Shown piece by piece: positions 37,392 through 46,338 of a stretch of 64,000 nucleotides of DNA. This DNA is from Akkermansiaceae bacterium (lineage in GTDB: Bacteria > Verrucomicrobiota > Verrucomicrobiia > Verrucomicrobiales > Akkermansiaceae). How positions within the stretch are numbered: position 1 is the first letter of the stretch; each line of letters starts with the position of its first letter. Below the pieces are notes generated by a model. The model worked only from the letters and a program-made list of their open reading frames with translations, searched no databases and was not told the origin of the DNA. The stretch spans positions 7,037 to 71,036 of the forward strand of contig JANRFH010000057.1 in the NCBI GenBank assembly GCA_030725745.1. Reading direction: 5' to 3'. Made by a program: the position numbers and the translations under genes.

Positions 37392-37778
37392 CTAAGCCCA
37401 ACCCGGGATCTTAAGATTGAACTCAGGGATCCTCGTGAAAACGAATTCTCCAGTTCCAGTTTCAGCGAAAAATGCGCCCGATACCTTCGAAGCCCTACCC
37501 ACCACATGATAGCTGTTGTAAGAGAAATGCTCTCCCGCCGCAATCTCAGGCTGCTGTCCCACCACACCATCGCCCTCCACCACAGTCGTCTCACCACCAT
37601 CCTCCACTACCACCCACTTCCGCCCCCGTATCGTCACAGGCACCGGTGAGTCATTGAAGATCGATATGAAATAAACGAAGGGGTGTGGCCTATCCGCCGG
37701 AGCATCAAGACTCGGCATATAGATGACATCATCGACTTTCACCCGCAGGCCGGTAAATTCCTTGATGTCTTTGGGCAT
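37392..37778 (-). CDS. apaG: ApaG-domain protein
   Basis: Small fibronectin-III-like protein; in other bacteria linked to Co/Mg resistance and diadenosine metabolism, exact role unclear. Seen: ISIFNDSPVPVTIRGRKWVV, VVGQQPEIAAGEHFSYNSYH and a terminal FFTRIPEF-like strand (VFTRIPEF), which match ApaG. ATG 37778 (MPKDIKEF) gives 128 residues, the usual size; a longer frame would run into thiD. It is divergent from thiD with 41 bp between starts. Confidence 0.9.
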   Translation of the reverse strand: MPKDIKEFTGLRVKVDDVIYMPSLDAPADRPHPFVYFISIFNDSPVPVTIRGRKWVVVEDGGETTVVEGDGVVGQQPEIAAGEHFSYNSYHVVGRASKVSGAFFAETGTGEFVFTRIPEFNLKIPGWA

Positions 37779-37819
37779 GAGCAAAGGATTGAAAGCACAG
37801 CAAAAAGAATCAAGTAACA

Positions 37820-38641
37820 ATGAGCGATCATAGCAACATGCAACCCGCCCCCATCATGACCATTGCCGGATCAGATTGTTCCGCTGGCGCCGGCCTGCAA
37901 GCGGATCTCAAGACCTTCCAGCACTTCGGCCTACACGGACTCACCGCCGTCACCTGCATCGTCTCGGAGACGGCAAACATCGTCCGCAGAGTCGATCCTG
38001 TGGATCCAAGTATGATGGAAGACCAGATTCGCCTGATGCTCGATGCCTTCCCCCTCACCGTAGTGAAAACAGGTATGCTCGGCTCGGCAGAACACGTCCG
38101 CCGCGTCGCCACTATTTTCCGAGACCATCCCAATATTCTTCTCGTGGTCGATCCAGTGATGATCGCCTCCACAGGTGCCAGCCTACTGGAACCCGATGCG
38201 GTACAAACCTACAAAACGGATCTCCTGCCCCTCGCCCATCTCATCACGCCGAACCTCCCCGAAGCCTCCGCGCTTCTCGGAGAGAACATCTCAACGCTTT
38301 CGGAAATGGAAGCCGCCGCTATGGCACTCTCCACCTCCTTCGGCTGTGCCACTCTGCTCAAAGGCGGTCACCTCGACCTCACCGAATGCACCGACCTCCT
38401 CTGGGAAAACGAAAAAATGCACCGTTTCAACTCTCCCCGCCTCAACGTGAAAGCCTCACACGGTACCGGCTGCACCCTTGCAGCCGCCGTCGCCTCAGGT
38501 CTCGCCCTCGGCAACCCCCTACCCGAGTCCGTCAAAATGGCAAAGAACTACCTCAATCACTCACTCGCTACCTCCTACACCTTCACCAGTCCCAACGGCG
38601 AAGCCATCCACGCCCTCAACCAAGGCACAATTAAGGTTTAG
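37820..38641 (+). CDS. thiD: Hydroxymethylpyrimidine (phosphate) kinase ThiD
   Basis: Phosphorylates HMP and HMP-phosphate, giving the pyrophosphate used in thiamine synthesis; acts after ThiC. Seen: MTIAGSDCSAGAGLQADLKTF start region, VVDPVMIASTGASLL, LITPNLPEASALLG and the catalytic-loop GTGCTLAAAVASGLALG. 273 residues, no fused ThiE. No TPP riboswitch is visible before it, unlike thiC. Copy D of the AT-rich leader covers its last codons and the gap to coaD. Confidence 0.95.
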   Translation: MSDHSNMQPAPIMTIAGSDCSAGAGLQADLKTFQHFGLHGLTAVTCIVSETANIVRRVDPVDPSMMEDQIRLMLDAFPLTVVKTGMLGSAEHVRRVATIFRDHPNILLVVDPVMIASTGASLLEPDAVQTYKTDLLPLAHLITPNLPEASALLGENISTLSEMEAAAMALSTSFGCATLLKGGHLDLTECTDLLWENEKMHRFNSPRLNVKASHGTGCTLAAAVASGLALGNPLPESVKMAKNYLNHSLATSYTFTSPNGEAIHALNQGTIKV

Positions 38642-38672
38642 AATTTCAAATTTAATGCTTAGGATTTGAAAC
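38635..38672. repeat. AT-rich leader repeat, copy D
   Basis: GGTTTAGAATTTCAAATTTA continues as ATGCTTAGGATTTGAAA and ends just before the coaD ATG at 38674. It shares GTTTAGA and AAATTTA with copies C and E, with more divergence. Confidence 0.5.
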
Positions 38673-38673
38673 C

Positions 38674-39159
38674 ATGCGCATCGCAGTCTACGCCGGTTCC
38701 TTCGATCCCCCGACCAACGGCCATCTATGGATGATCGAACGCGGTCTGGAAATGTTCGACCGCCTCATTGTTGCCATAGGTAGCAACCCAATCAAATCCT
38801 ACTCCTACTCGGTCGAGGAACGTTTGGAAATGCTCCGCGCCTCCGCCCCCAAAAGCGAACGCCTTGAGATCGCCCACTTTGATAACCGCTACCTCGTCGA
38901 CTACGCCGAAAAAAAAGGAGCCATCTACATCCTGCGCGGTATCCGCTCCCCCAACGACTACGAATACGAGCGCGTCATGCGCCATATCAATGCGGACATG
39001 GCTCCAGAGATCACCACAGTCTTCCTCATGCCCCCACGCGATATCGCCGAGCTCTCCTCCAGCATGATCAAGTCCCTCACCGGCCCCGAAGGCTGGGAGG
39101 AAACCGTAAAACGCTACGTCCCCCCTCAGGTCTTCGAAGTCTTAAAAAAGGGCAGTTGA
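38674..39159 (+). CDS. coaD: Phosphopantetheine adenylyltransferase
   Basis: Penultimate step of coenzyme A synthesis: joins AMP to 4'-phosphopantetheine. Seen: the nucleotidyltransferase signature [12 protein letters not shown] at residues 5-16, [25 protein letters not shown] and the C-terminal ISSSMIKSL-type motif (LSSSMIKSL). 161 residues, normal. Its start codon directly follows an AT-rich leader copy. Convergent with trxB; 6 bp separate the stops. Confidence 0.96.
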   Translation: MRIAVYAGSFDPPTNGHLWMIERGLEMFDRLIVAIGSNPIKSYSYSVEERLEMLRASAPKSERLEIAHFDNRYLVDYAEKKGAIYILRGIRSPNDYEYERVMRHINADMAPEITTVFLMPPRDIAELSSSMIKSLTGPEGWEETVKRYVPPQVFEVLKKGS

Positions 39160-39165
39160 AGCGGC

Positions 39166-40092
39166 TCACTCGTGATCAGCGAGATACCTCTCAGCCTCAA
39201 GCGCAGCTGCACAACCCTGTCCTGCCGCCGTGATCGCCTGGCGGTAGTAGTGATCCGCCACATCGCCCGCTGCGAATAGCCCAGGAGTCTTCGTCGAAGT
39301 CCGTCCCGGAGTTTGGAGAATGTATCCATTCTCATCTAGATCCACCAAGCCGCTTACGAAGCTGCTGTTTGGCACGTGACCAATTGCTACAAAAACACAT
39401 TCGACTTCCAGCTCACTCTCAGAGCCATCCACCAGATTCTTCAGCTTCACCGCGCGCATTTCACCCTTCTCGTTTGTGAGATACTCAGATACGCCGCTGT
39501 TCCAAACCGGTTCGATCTTCGGATTTTCCAAAGCACGATCCGCCATGATCTTCGAAGCACGTAGCTCATCACGGCGATGGATCAAATAAACCTTGCTGGC
39601 GAAACGAGTCAGGAAGCCCGCTTCTTCGCAGGCACTATCACCGCCACCGATGACCGCCACCGGCACATCACGATAGAAAGCACCATCACAGGTAGCGCAT
39701 GAAGTCAGACCGCGCCCGATCAATTCTTTTTCGTTAGGCAGCCCTAAGTGACGCGGTGCTGCGCCGGTCGCGATGATCACCGTCTTCGATTCAAGTGTCT
39801 CTTCGCCGATCTTCACCTTGAAAGTCCCGTCAGATTCCTTGGTGATCGATTCCACCGTCGCATACTGGATGCGTGCACCGAATTTTTCCGCCTGCTTCTG
39901 CATGTTCATCATCATGTCTGGCCCCATGATCCCCTCAGGAAATCCTGGGAAATTCTCCACTTCCGTAGTGGTCGTAAGCTGACCGCCAGGCTGTGTGCCA
40001 GAAATCAGCAAAGGGGTGAGATTCGCGCGTGCAGTGTAAATAGCCGCCGTGTAGCCAGCGCAACCTGTTCCAATAATAATGACTTCTTCCAT
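39166..40092 (-). CDS. trxB: Thioredoxin reductase
   Basis: NADPH-dependent flavoenzyme that reduces thioredoxin. Seen: the FAD-binding loop [16 protein letters not shown] near the N-terminus, [17 protein letters not shown], the redox-active CATC in [12 protein letters not shown], the NADPH loop [12 protein letters not shown] and the C-terminal [19 protein letters not shown]. 308 residues, full length. The first loop is GTGCAG rather than the common GSGPAG, with a cysteine where proline is usual. It ends against coaD and is divergent from the gene at 40292 with a 199-bp AT-rich gap. Confidence 0.97.
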   Translation of the reverse strand: MEEVIIIGTGCAGYTAAIYTARANLTPLLISGTQPGGQLTTTTEVENFPGFPEGIMGPDMMMNMQKQAEKFGARIQYATVESITKESDGTFKVKIGEETLESKTVIIATGAAPRHLGLPNEKELIGRGLTSCATCDGAFYRDVPVAVIGGGDSACEEAGFLTRFASKVYLIHRRDELRASKIMADRALENPKIEPVWNSGVSEYLTNEKGEMRAVKLKNLVDGSESELEVECVFVAIGHVPNSSFVSGLVDLDENGYILQTPGRTSTKTPGLFAAGDVADHYYRQAITAAGQGCAAALEAERYLADHE

Positions 40093-40291
40093 GATATTTT
40101 TTGTTCCGGGGAATTTCTGGCGAATTATTCCGGTCGCCCATCATGGGAGTCAACCCCGGTCTGCAAAATCGAACAATCTCATGATAGGAACTCTCCCGAT
40201 GCGTCGTAAAATTTAAACGTAATTACTCAATAATACTTAACTAATAAGCTGGCATAGCCGCTGCTGAACCATCACCACACCCACCTACACC

Positions 40292-40633
40292 ATGAAAACA
40301 ACCACGAACAACAAAGGTTATCCGGATCTATTCTCGCGCCCTACATCACACATTTTCGGAGGCAATTGGGATACCATCGCTGTCGCACGACTTATCCGAG
40401 AAAACTCCGAATTAGGAAAGTCACCTGCCTTCCTTTATCTCGGAAGGAAAGAATCAGAACTCCTACGCCAACATCTTGCAGCAGCTTTCGGTGAAGAATC
40501 TGTTACTACACTCCACGACACCTACTACATGGGACTCGAAGTCGTCATCGTCGATGCAGAACAATACATCTGCACTGGTGGCAGCAAGGTGTCTCTCACC
40601 CTCCAGGCTCCGGATTTCCGCTACGCCTCATAG
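40292..40633 (+). CDS. Small hypothetical protein
   Basis: Family not recognised. 113 residues, soluble, no signal peptide. The middle carries SPAFLYLGRKESELLRQHL and TYYMGLEVVIVDAEQYICTG, which look like a compact alpha/beta domain; nothing catalytic is evident. It is a single gene with a 40-bp AT-rich leader and a long hairpin after it (40656-40700). Codon use fits the host. The tight size and clean flanks make a real gene likely. Confidence 0.6.
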   Translation: MKTTTNNKGYPDLFSRPTSHIFGGNWDTIAVARLIRENSELGKSPAFLYLGRKESELLRQHLAAAFGEESVTTLHDTYYMGLEVVIVDAEQYICTGGSKVSLTLQAPDFRYAS

Positions 40634-40655
40634 GTTTCCATTTTAAATTTCATTA

Positions 40656-40700
40656 TCGACCCGGGATTGTTGCATTATAGATGCGACAGCCCCGGGTCGA
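40656..40700 (+). terminator. Long hairpin after the small hypothetical gene
   Basis: TCGACCCGGG pairs with CCCGGGTCGA, and inside it TGTTGCAT pairs with ATGCGACA around TATA, a nearly continuous stem of about 18 bp. The following TTTGCTTT is a poor T-run, so it may act as a terminator or as an RNA-stabilising stem. Confidence 0.6.
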
Positions 40701-40732
40701 TTTGCTTTGGAACTAATACCCTAAGCTCTAAA

Positions 40733-40770
40733 AAAAAACACCCGCTCCACGAATGGAACGGATGTTTTTG
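40733..40770 (-). terminator. Intrinsic terminator of the glycine-rich RRM gene
   Basis: Read on the minus strand, AAAAACATCCGTTCCA pairs with TGGAGCGGGTGTTTTT around TTCG, followed by a run of eight T. It lies just past the stop at 40793. Confidence 0.8.
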
Positions 40771-40792
40771 GAAAGGTTGTTCTTGGTATTGA

Positions 40793-41236
40793 TCAGCCCC
40801 AGTCGTCACGACCGCCGCCGCCGCCGCCACCTTTGTAGCCGCCACCGCCACCTTTGTAGCCGCCACCGCCGCCACCGCCACGACGATCACCGCCGCCGCC
40901 TTTGTAGCCGCCGCCACCGCCGCCACGACGATCACCGCCGTAACCACCGCCGCCGCCACCACCGCCACTGCGGAAGCCGCCACCGGAACCTGGTTCCTTG
41001 GGCTCAGATGCATTGACCCGGAGCGCGCGGCCCTGGAAATCCTGTCCATCGAGTGCTTCGATGGCTGTGTTCAGCTGGCTCTGGTCACCAAGGGTGACGA
41101 AAGCAAAACCTTTAGAGCGTCCGGTCTCGCGATCAGTGATGATCTTGACCCGATCTACGGCTCCATATGCGGCGAAAAGATCAGTAACGTCCTCTTCGGT
41201 GGCTGTGTAGGGCAGGTTGCCCACATAAATATCCAT
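40793..41236 (-). CDS. Glycine-rich RRM RNA-binding protein
   Basis: Single-stranded RNA-binding protein, resembling cyanobacterial Rbp and plant cold-inducible glycine-rich proteins. Seen: RRM at residues 1-80 with RNP2 IYVGNLPY and RNP1 KGFAFVTL, then a tail of Gly, Arg, Tyr and Lys with repeated GGGYKGGGG and GGDRRGGGG units. 147 residues. A consensus promoter (41349-41377) and a leader of about 105 bases precede it, as in cold-induced mRNAs; regulation by cold is inference. The repetitive tail may vary between strains by slippage. Confidence 0.92.
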   Translation of the reverse strand: MDIYVGNLPYTATEEDVTDLFAAYGAVDRVKIITDRETGRSKGFAFVTLGDQSQLNTAIEALDGQDFQGRALRVNASEPKEPGSGGGFRSGGGGGGGGYGGDRRGGGGGGYKGGGGDRRGGGGGGGYKGGGGGYKGGGGGGGRDDWG

Positions 41237-41348
41237 TTTTTCTTATTCTTATAAACTGCACCATGACTGTGAAACGTTTCCCGAGACCATGGTACAAAGA
41301 CCGGACAAAACGCGCCAGCACTCAACTAAATGACGAACTGACAGATGC

Positions 41349-41377
41349 GAATTATGCAAAGTTTCCAGCTTTGGCAA
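41349..41377 (-). promoter_or_regulatory. Strong sigma-70 promoter of the glycine-rich RRM gene
   Basis: On the minus strand TTGCCA and TAATTC are spaced by exactly 17 bases. The predicted start of transcription is about 105 bases upstream of the ATG at 41236. Confidence 0.7.
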
Positions 41378-41390
41378 GTTCCGATTTTAA

Positions 41391-42506
41391 TTAGAAGAAT
41401 CTATAGAGACAGTCGGCGACATCAGAGAACTCAGACATTTCACCACAATTAAAATTTTTCGCGCCTAAAACGAGGCAAGGAACTTGTTCCCGCGTATGGT
41501 CAGTACCGGTGTGATAGGGGTCATTCCCATGGTCAGCGGTGATGATCACGAGATCCTCTTCACCTACTGTGGGCAAAAAATTACCAAGCCAGACATCAAA
41601 CTCCCTCAGGCATTGCGCATAACCTTCTGGATCCCTGCGGTGACCGTAGAGAGAATCGAAATCCACTAGATTCGCGAAAATAACATGATCTCCCGATTGT
41701 CTCTTGTTCCATAATTGCGAAATCACCGCCATTCCATCGGCATTGCTCTTCGTCGAGTGTGATCTAGTAATTCCCTTTCCTGCAAAAATATCAGAAATTT
41801 TGCCAACACCGATCACATCGACACCTTTTGCGATGAGCCGATCCAGAACCGTCTCCCCCGGCGTAAGCGAATAGTCATGGCGGTTCGGAGTCCTCTGAAA
41901 GCCATTGCTTTCATCACCGGTGAAAGGCCTCGCGATTACCCGCCCTACTTTCATTCCTGACTGATCAAGTAATTCGCGTGCGGTCTTACAAACTTCATAC
42001 AGCCTTTCTAGGCCGAAGGATTCTTCGTGCGCCGCTATCTGCAGGACACTGTCTGCACTTGTGTAGAGGATCGCGTGGCCTGTCCTGAGATGTTCGCCTC
42101 CCAGCTCGCGTAGAATATCGGTACCAGATGCGATTTTGTTCCCGATGAAACGAGTTCCCGATGCATTTTCAAGTGATACCAGAAAGTCAGCAGGAAACTC
42201 ACTGCAGGTAAAAAAAGCCTCTTCAATAGGGCACCCCATGAGTTCCCAATGTCCGGTGGTCGTATCTTTCCCGGCGGAGTGTTCCGTCAACCTGAATGCG
42301 GAAACTCGGTCTGAACTCACCTTTTCTCCAGCAAGATCAATAATCGAGGCGAGCCCGATTGATTCGAGGTTCGGAAGGCGGAAACCTGTAATCCCTTCAT
42401 ACAGGTGCCCAATCGTGTCGGTTCCAGCATCACCATAGGCTTCTGCATCTGGCGCACCTCCGCAGCCGACCGAGTCCAAAACTACTACTAACGCCCTCTT
42501 ACTCAT
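41391..42506 (-). CDS. deoB: Phosphopentomutase
   Basis: Converts deoxyribose/ribose 1-phosphate to the 5-phosphate in nucleoside salvage; alkaline-phosphatase superfamily with two Mn ions. Seen: VVLDSVGCGGAPDAEAYGDA with the first metal aspartate and DTIGH, GKDTTTGHWELMG with the phosphate-carrying threonine, and the C-terminal metal motif TADHGNDPYHTGTDHTRE. ATG 42506 (MSKRALVV) gives 371 residues, the usual size. It is downstream of the pilus-like operon, but a strong terminator (42548-42578) separates them. Confidence 0.95.
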   Translation of the reverse strand: MSKRALVVVLDSVGCGGAPDAEAYGDAGTDTIGHLYEGITGFRLPNLESIGLASIIDLAGEKVSSDRVSAFRLTEHSAGKDTTTGHWELMGCPIEEAFFTCSEFPADFLVSLENASGTRFIGNKIASGTDILRELGGEHLRTGHAILYTSADSVLQIAAHEESFGLERLYEVCKTARELLDQSGMKVGRVIARPFTGDESNGFQRTPNRHDYSLTPGETVLDRLIAKGVDVIGVGKISDIFAGKGITRSHSTKSNADGMAVISQLWNKRQSGDHVIFANLVDFDSLYGHRRDPEGYAQCLREFDVWLGNFLPTVGEEDLVIITADHGNDPYHTGTDHTREQVPCLVLGAKNFNCGEMSEFSDVADCLYRFF

Positions 42507-42547
42507 TGAAGTAAAAGTCCCACATCCTTGCCACCAGTCCAAGAAAA

Positions 42548-42578
42548 AGAGCCGGGAGAATCAACTCCCGGCTCTTGT
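42548..42578 (-). terminator. Terminator of the pilus-like operon
   Basis: AGAGCCGGGAG and CTCCCGGCTCT form a perfect 11-bp stem with the 6-base loop AATCAA; on the minus strand it is followed by TTTTTCTT. It lies 16 bases after the secretin stop. Confidence 0.9.
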
Positions 42579-42593
42579 AGATAATTTTTCGAA

Positions 42594-45185
42594 TCAGTTG
42601 CTAGGCAACTCCTCAAGAGGAGGAAGAAGCGGCGTATCGAAATCGGAAACCGGAATCGTTTCAGTGGTAGCACCACCACGGAGCGGACGACCTGTTGCAT
42701 CGATGATCTGCGGAGTCACGAAGATGATCAGGTTGCTCTTGATACGATTCTCGCCTTTGCTTTGGAAAAGGCGTCCGATGATCGGGATATCCCCGAGGAT
42801 AGGCACCTTGTCCTCAACGTCTTGCACGTCTTCACGCATCAAGCCGCCTACGGCAACGGTGTATCCATCATAGATGGTAAGCGCGGTGTTGACGCTGCGC
42901 TTGGAGAAGACAGGCATCTCGATACGGTTCTCGGTGATGACCGCATTGACGGCATTTCCGAAGATGTCGGTCGATGGTGACTGGATCGGGCTACCGTAGT
43001 TGATGAAGCCTTCGAATTCCACGATTTCCGGGAGGAAACGGAGGTCGATGACGAAATCGTTATCACCAATGGTAGGCTCGATTTCAAGCGTGACACCGGT
43101 GTTCTTCGTTTCGAAGGCGGTAGGTGTAGCTGGCGTAACAGGGAAGCTAGAGCCGCCGGTTGTCAGTCCGGTGCTAATGCCGCCAGTTGCTCCCACGCTG
43201 TTCGGCAGTTCAGGGGGTTCGTATTCGGTTGGGTAGATGAATTCACGGATGACCTCAATAGTCGCCTTCTGGCCGGAACGAGCGGTGACGGAAGGAGCCG
43301 TCATCAGATCGGTTCCTTTTTTCTGAGCGAGTCCGCGCATGATCATCTGGACTTGGCCGTCGGAAAACAGACCCGTAAGACCAAGTATACCTGGAGCTAC
43401 GTTTGCAGTCTGTGCAGTGCGGTTAGGGTTATTGAGGAGAGCGTCAATGCTGTTGCTATTGATGCCATTGTCGCCGCTCCGAAGACCTGCCGTGACGATG
43501 TTGCTGACACTGTCAGTTCCAGCAGGAATACCTGGAATGCTAGTTCCGTTGATAGGACTGACGAAATCGCCTCCGGTACGGGTTGAACCGTTGCCGATCG
43601 TTCCACCTGATCCGAAGAGTGTATTCTTGGAAAGACCGAACGGGGTGACGATCCAGTCGAAACCTAGCTCATCATTATTCTCCTGCGAGATTTCAACGAA
43701 CTTGGTGGTGATCTTCACCTGTTTTGGCTCCTTGCCAATGAGTGCATCCACAAGCTGCTCAAGTTTATCGAGTTCGGAAGGAGTATTGGTTACGATAAGG
43801 CTACCAGACGCACTCAACGTGGCCGAGCTACCTTCATTAAAGGCAATGCCCGCCTGCTTAAGCGAATCGATGATGGGAGGCCGCGCCGTAAGCGTGCTAG
43901 CAGCGCTACCAGATGTTTCGGCAAAGGGATCGGTTTCTCCGCCACCAGTTGTCCCACCTCCTCCGAGGCTGGCTTGGAAGTCTGGCGGAACGCGGAATGT
44001 GCGGGTGAAGAGGTCTTCGCCTGTTTCTGTCTGAGGAACGAGGGTGACTGCAAAGTCATCGACCTTGTAACGAAGCTTAGTCTTGTCGCCGATGTATTTG
44101 AGAGCGACAGCAAGCGGAACGTTGCGAAGTCTCAGTTCATCAATGCGCAGGGCACCTGGATCATTACCACCGAGAAGACCACCGCCACTCGCAGCGGCAT
44201 CGAGGCCTCCGTCTCCCACAGTGCTGCTGCGAGGACGGCGAATGACGAAGTTGACTCCCTTTTTAGCAGGATCCAACTCGAGAGTATCCAATTCTGATGC
44301 ACGGAGGCGAAGGAAATCAATCGCTTCTTCGACAGTCGTGTCTTCGAAATCGATGCTTGGGATGATGATCCTACGTAGTTTTTCGGTGATGTATGCCACA
44401 CCATCGGATGGACCAGTTGAGCCACGTGATGTTGGATCGAAGTTAGGGACGTCTGCAGGAACGGAAAGCTCCCATGCTGCATCCACTTGGCTGAGAAGTG
44501 TGGAACGTGTGTGATCGTAAGCAGCGCGATAGTAATCAGACTTCGCGTTTGCTACTTTTTCCATACCGCGGCGAGCAGCGGAGTTGTATGGGTCGATGCG
44601 AAGCACTGACTCATAATTGCTGAGTGCAGCGTCGTATTTCCCGAGGTCGAAGTTGCCCTGTGCAGTGTAAAGCAAGCGGCGGACTTCATCTACATTCTTC
44701 GCGTGATCGTAGTTGAGAGCCGGGTTGGTGCGGATCGGATCGTCAAGATAGCCGAGTTCTGCCTTAGCTGCGAAATTCTGTGGATCGACGTCCGGTGCAA
44801 GCACGTTGTCGAGGAGGGTTCTTGCTTCGTCGTATTTGCCGAGCTTGCGGAAGTTTTGTGAAAGGGCGACGCTCGCATCACTGAGGTGCTGAGTGTAGCT
44901 AGCGCGACGATCCGCAAGCACCGGGCCTTCTGGCAAGATGCTGAGTGCTCCGCGGAACTTGTCTACCGATGTCTGGTAATCAGCCTTCGCATATGCTTCG
45001 CGACCTTCGCTAAAAAGCGTATCCGCCTCAACGACTGCCTGTTGGCGGCGGATCATTTCCCTCTGAGCAAGGCCGGAATATTCCTGAGCTACTGCGGTGG
45101 TGGGAATGCTGAATGGCATGGTGGCGGCAAGTGCCATCAATACGGTGGCGGTGCGGCTTGTCTGCGAAGGTTGAGTTTTTTGCAT
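42594..45185 (-). CDS. Secretin (Amuc_1098/PilQ-like) with N-terminal TPR
   Basis: Outer-membrane multimeric channel of type IV pilus or type II secretion type. From ATG 45185 there is a signal peptide ending near PTTAVAQ. Residues ~40-220 contain TPR-like helices (NYESVLRIDPYNSAARRGM), then an N-domain (VPLAVALKYIGDKTKLRYKV), a low-complexity Gly/Ser/Thr linker and the secretin core. The core ends with GGLMREDVQDVEDKVPILGD and IPIIGRLFQSK, the classic secretin signature. An ATG at 45251 would add 22 basic residues before the signal peptide. Last gene of the five-gene operon. Confidence 0.9.
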   Translation of the reverse strand: MQKTQPSQTSRTATVLMALAATMPFSIPTTAVAQEYSGLAQREMIRRQQAVVEADTLFSEGREAYAKADYQTSVDKFRGALSILPEGPVLADRRASYTQHLSDASVALSQNFRKLGKYDEARTLLDNVLAPDVDPQNFAAKAELGYLDDPIRTNPALNYDHAKNVDEVRRLLYTAQGNFDLGKYDAALSNYESVLRIDPYNSAARRGMEKVANAKSDYYRAAYDHTRSTLLSQVDAAWELSVPADVPNFDPTSRGSTGPSDGVAYITEKLRRIIIPSIDFEDTTVEEAIDFLRLRASELDTLELDPAKKGVNFVIRRPRSSTVGDGGLDAAASGGGLLGGNDPGALRIDELRLRNVPLAVALKYIGDKTKLRYKVDDFAVTLVPQTETGEDLFTRTFRVPPDFQASLGGGGTTGGGETDPFAETSGSAASTLTARPPIIDSLKQAGIAFNEGSSATLSASGSLIVTNTPSELDKLEQLVDALIGKEPKQVKITTKFVEISQENNDELGFDWIVTPFGLSKNTLFGSGGTIGNGSTRTGGDFVSPINGTSIPGIPAGTDSVSNIVTAGLRSGDNGINSNSIDALLNNPNRTAQTANVAPGILGLTGLFSDGQVQMIMRGLAQKKGTDLMTAPSVTARSGQKATIEVIREFIYPTEYEPPELPNSVGATGGISTGLTTGGSSFPVTPATPTAFETKNTGVTLEIEPTIGDNDFVIDLRFLPEIVEFEGFINYGSPIQSPSTDIFGNAVNAVITENRIEMPVFSKRSVNTALTIYDGYTVAVGGLMREDVQDVEDKVPILGDIPIIGRLFQSKGENRIKSNLIIFVTPQIIDATGRPLRGGATTETIPVSDFDTPLLPPLEELPSN

Positions 45186-45269
45186 AAGAACGTGTGGTTT
45201 TTGGACGGAAAACAAGGATTTGGAAAGAGGTTTTTTGCTGTAACTTGACATTTTAGGTTATTGAGAGGG

Positions 45270-46319
45270 TCAGGGGCCAACTGCTCCTTTGGCTATATTG
45301 AAGCTGGTTTTTTCACCATCTGGTGAAGTTACCTCAACAGTTATGGACTCTGGAGTGACTTTGGTGAGTTTGAAATTCTTCTCCTTGGCCTTTGGTGGCA
45401 GGGCGAATTCGGTATTTTCCTCGATCTTGATTTCCTCACCATTCATGCCCAAAGCTTCGAGGCTGAGGATGGCTGTCCGATCGTATTGGGAAAACTTTGC
45501 AGCATCGCCTTTCCTGAAGCCACCAGGGATCTTATAAATGGTTCCCTTTTTGTTCGGCTTTTGGTCTTCCACACTGACTTCGTTAAATTTGACCTTAGCG
45601 TTGATCTTTTCATCCATGACCTCGCGCTCTTCGTAGCCAAGGTATTTGAAACGATTTTTCATCGGCTCCTCTGCGAAAAGCATCTCTTCGGGTTTAGCTG
45701 GAGCGCCTGCTGTCACCCTATTTCTTCGACCCTCAGTATCGGAGTAATCGAAGGTATAATCTGCTCCCGCAGCAAATCCGGGACGCAATACCCATTGCAG
45801 AGTTTCGTCGCCGATGTAGCTGAGTTTGGTAATCAATGGAGGATATTCCTCACCGTTCATTGGATCAGTTTTTGCGTCGAACTCCTCACGATTGGTGAAG
45901 CCGTCTTCATCCGCATCACGCTGAGGAGAGTCGCCGAAGCCGGGGTCAACACGGTTGTCGATCCACCATTGGTTCGGTATCGGGTCGTGAACCGGGGGCT
46001 CAGCGGGATTACCTAGATCCACCGGATTTGAGGGGTCGTTCTTATTGACAAAAAGCGCGACACCCGTGAACAGATCGACGGGACGCCCCTTATCTTCTCC
46101 CCTCACCCATTCGCGCTGTAGCTGAAATGAAGCTTTCGCGGTGGAAACGGCATCACCATTCGGCACGGATGTATCATTGGAGCCACCTCCTTTGGGTATT
46201 TCGCTGAAGGTTTCCTCGACGGAACCGAGCTTGCTCCAGCCAGCAAATGCAAGGCCGATTGCAGCCACTGCACCAACACCGACGGCAGCCTTTTCGTAAT
46301 TTTCTGAGAACCAGGACAT
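45270..46319 (-). CDS. Amuc_1099-like membrane-anchored protein
   Basis: Component of a pilus-like assembly by position; biochemical role unknown. One N-terminal transmembrane helix (YEKAAVGVGAVAAIGLAFAG) is followed by a periplasmic part. Residues ~133-150 contain DADEDGFTNREEFDAKTDP, an EF-hand/thrombospondin-3-like calcium-binding motif. The C-terminal part is beta-rich (LTKVTPESITVEVTSPDGE). 349 residues. It lies between the secretin and the Amuc_1100-like gene, and its place suggests a PilP-like link between inner membrane and secretin, which is inference. Confidence 0.7.
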   Translation of the reverse strand: MSWFSENYEKAAVGVGAVAAIGLAFAGWSKLGSVEETFSEIPKGGGSNDTSVPNGDAVSTAKASFQLQREWVRGEDKGRPVDLFTGVALFVNKNDPSNPVDLGNPAEPPVHDPIPNQWWIDNRVDPGFGDSPQRDADEDGFTNREEFDAKTDPMNGEEYPPLITKLSYIGDETLQWVLRPGFAAGADYTFDYSDTEGRRNRVTAGAPAKPEEMLFAEEPMKNRFKYLGYEEREVMDEKINAKVKFNEVSVEDQKPNKKGTIYKIPGGFRKGDAAKFSQYDRTAILSLEALGMNGEEIKIEENTEFALPPKAKEKNFKLTKVTPESITVEVTSPDGEKTSFNIAKGAVGP

Positions 46320-46338
46320 GAGTTAAAGCGTTAAAAGA

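Noticed and set aside
40800-40990. Short tandem repeats resembling an array
   Set aside because: They are in-frame glycine-rich coding repeats; no spacer-repeat pattern of a CRISPR is present.
40753-41016. His/Arg-rich plus-strand open frame
   Set aside because: It is the complement of the glycine codons in the RRM tail; repetitive GC-rich codons keep all frames open.
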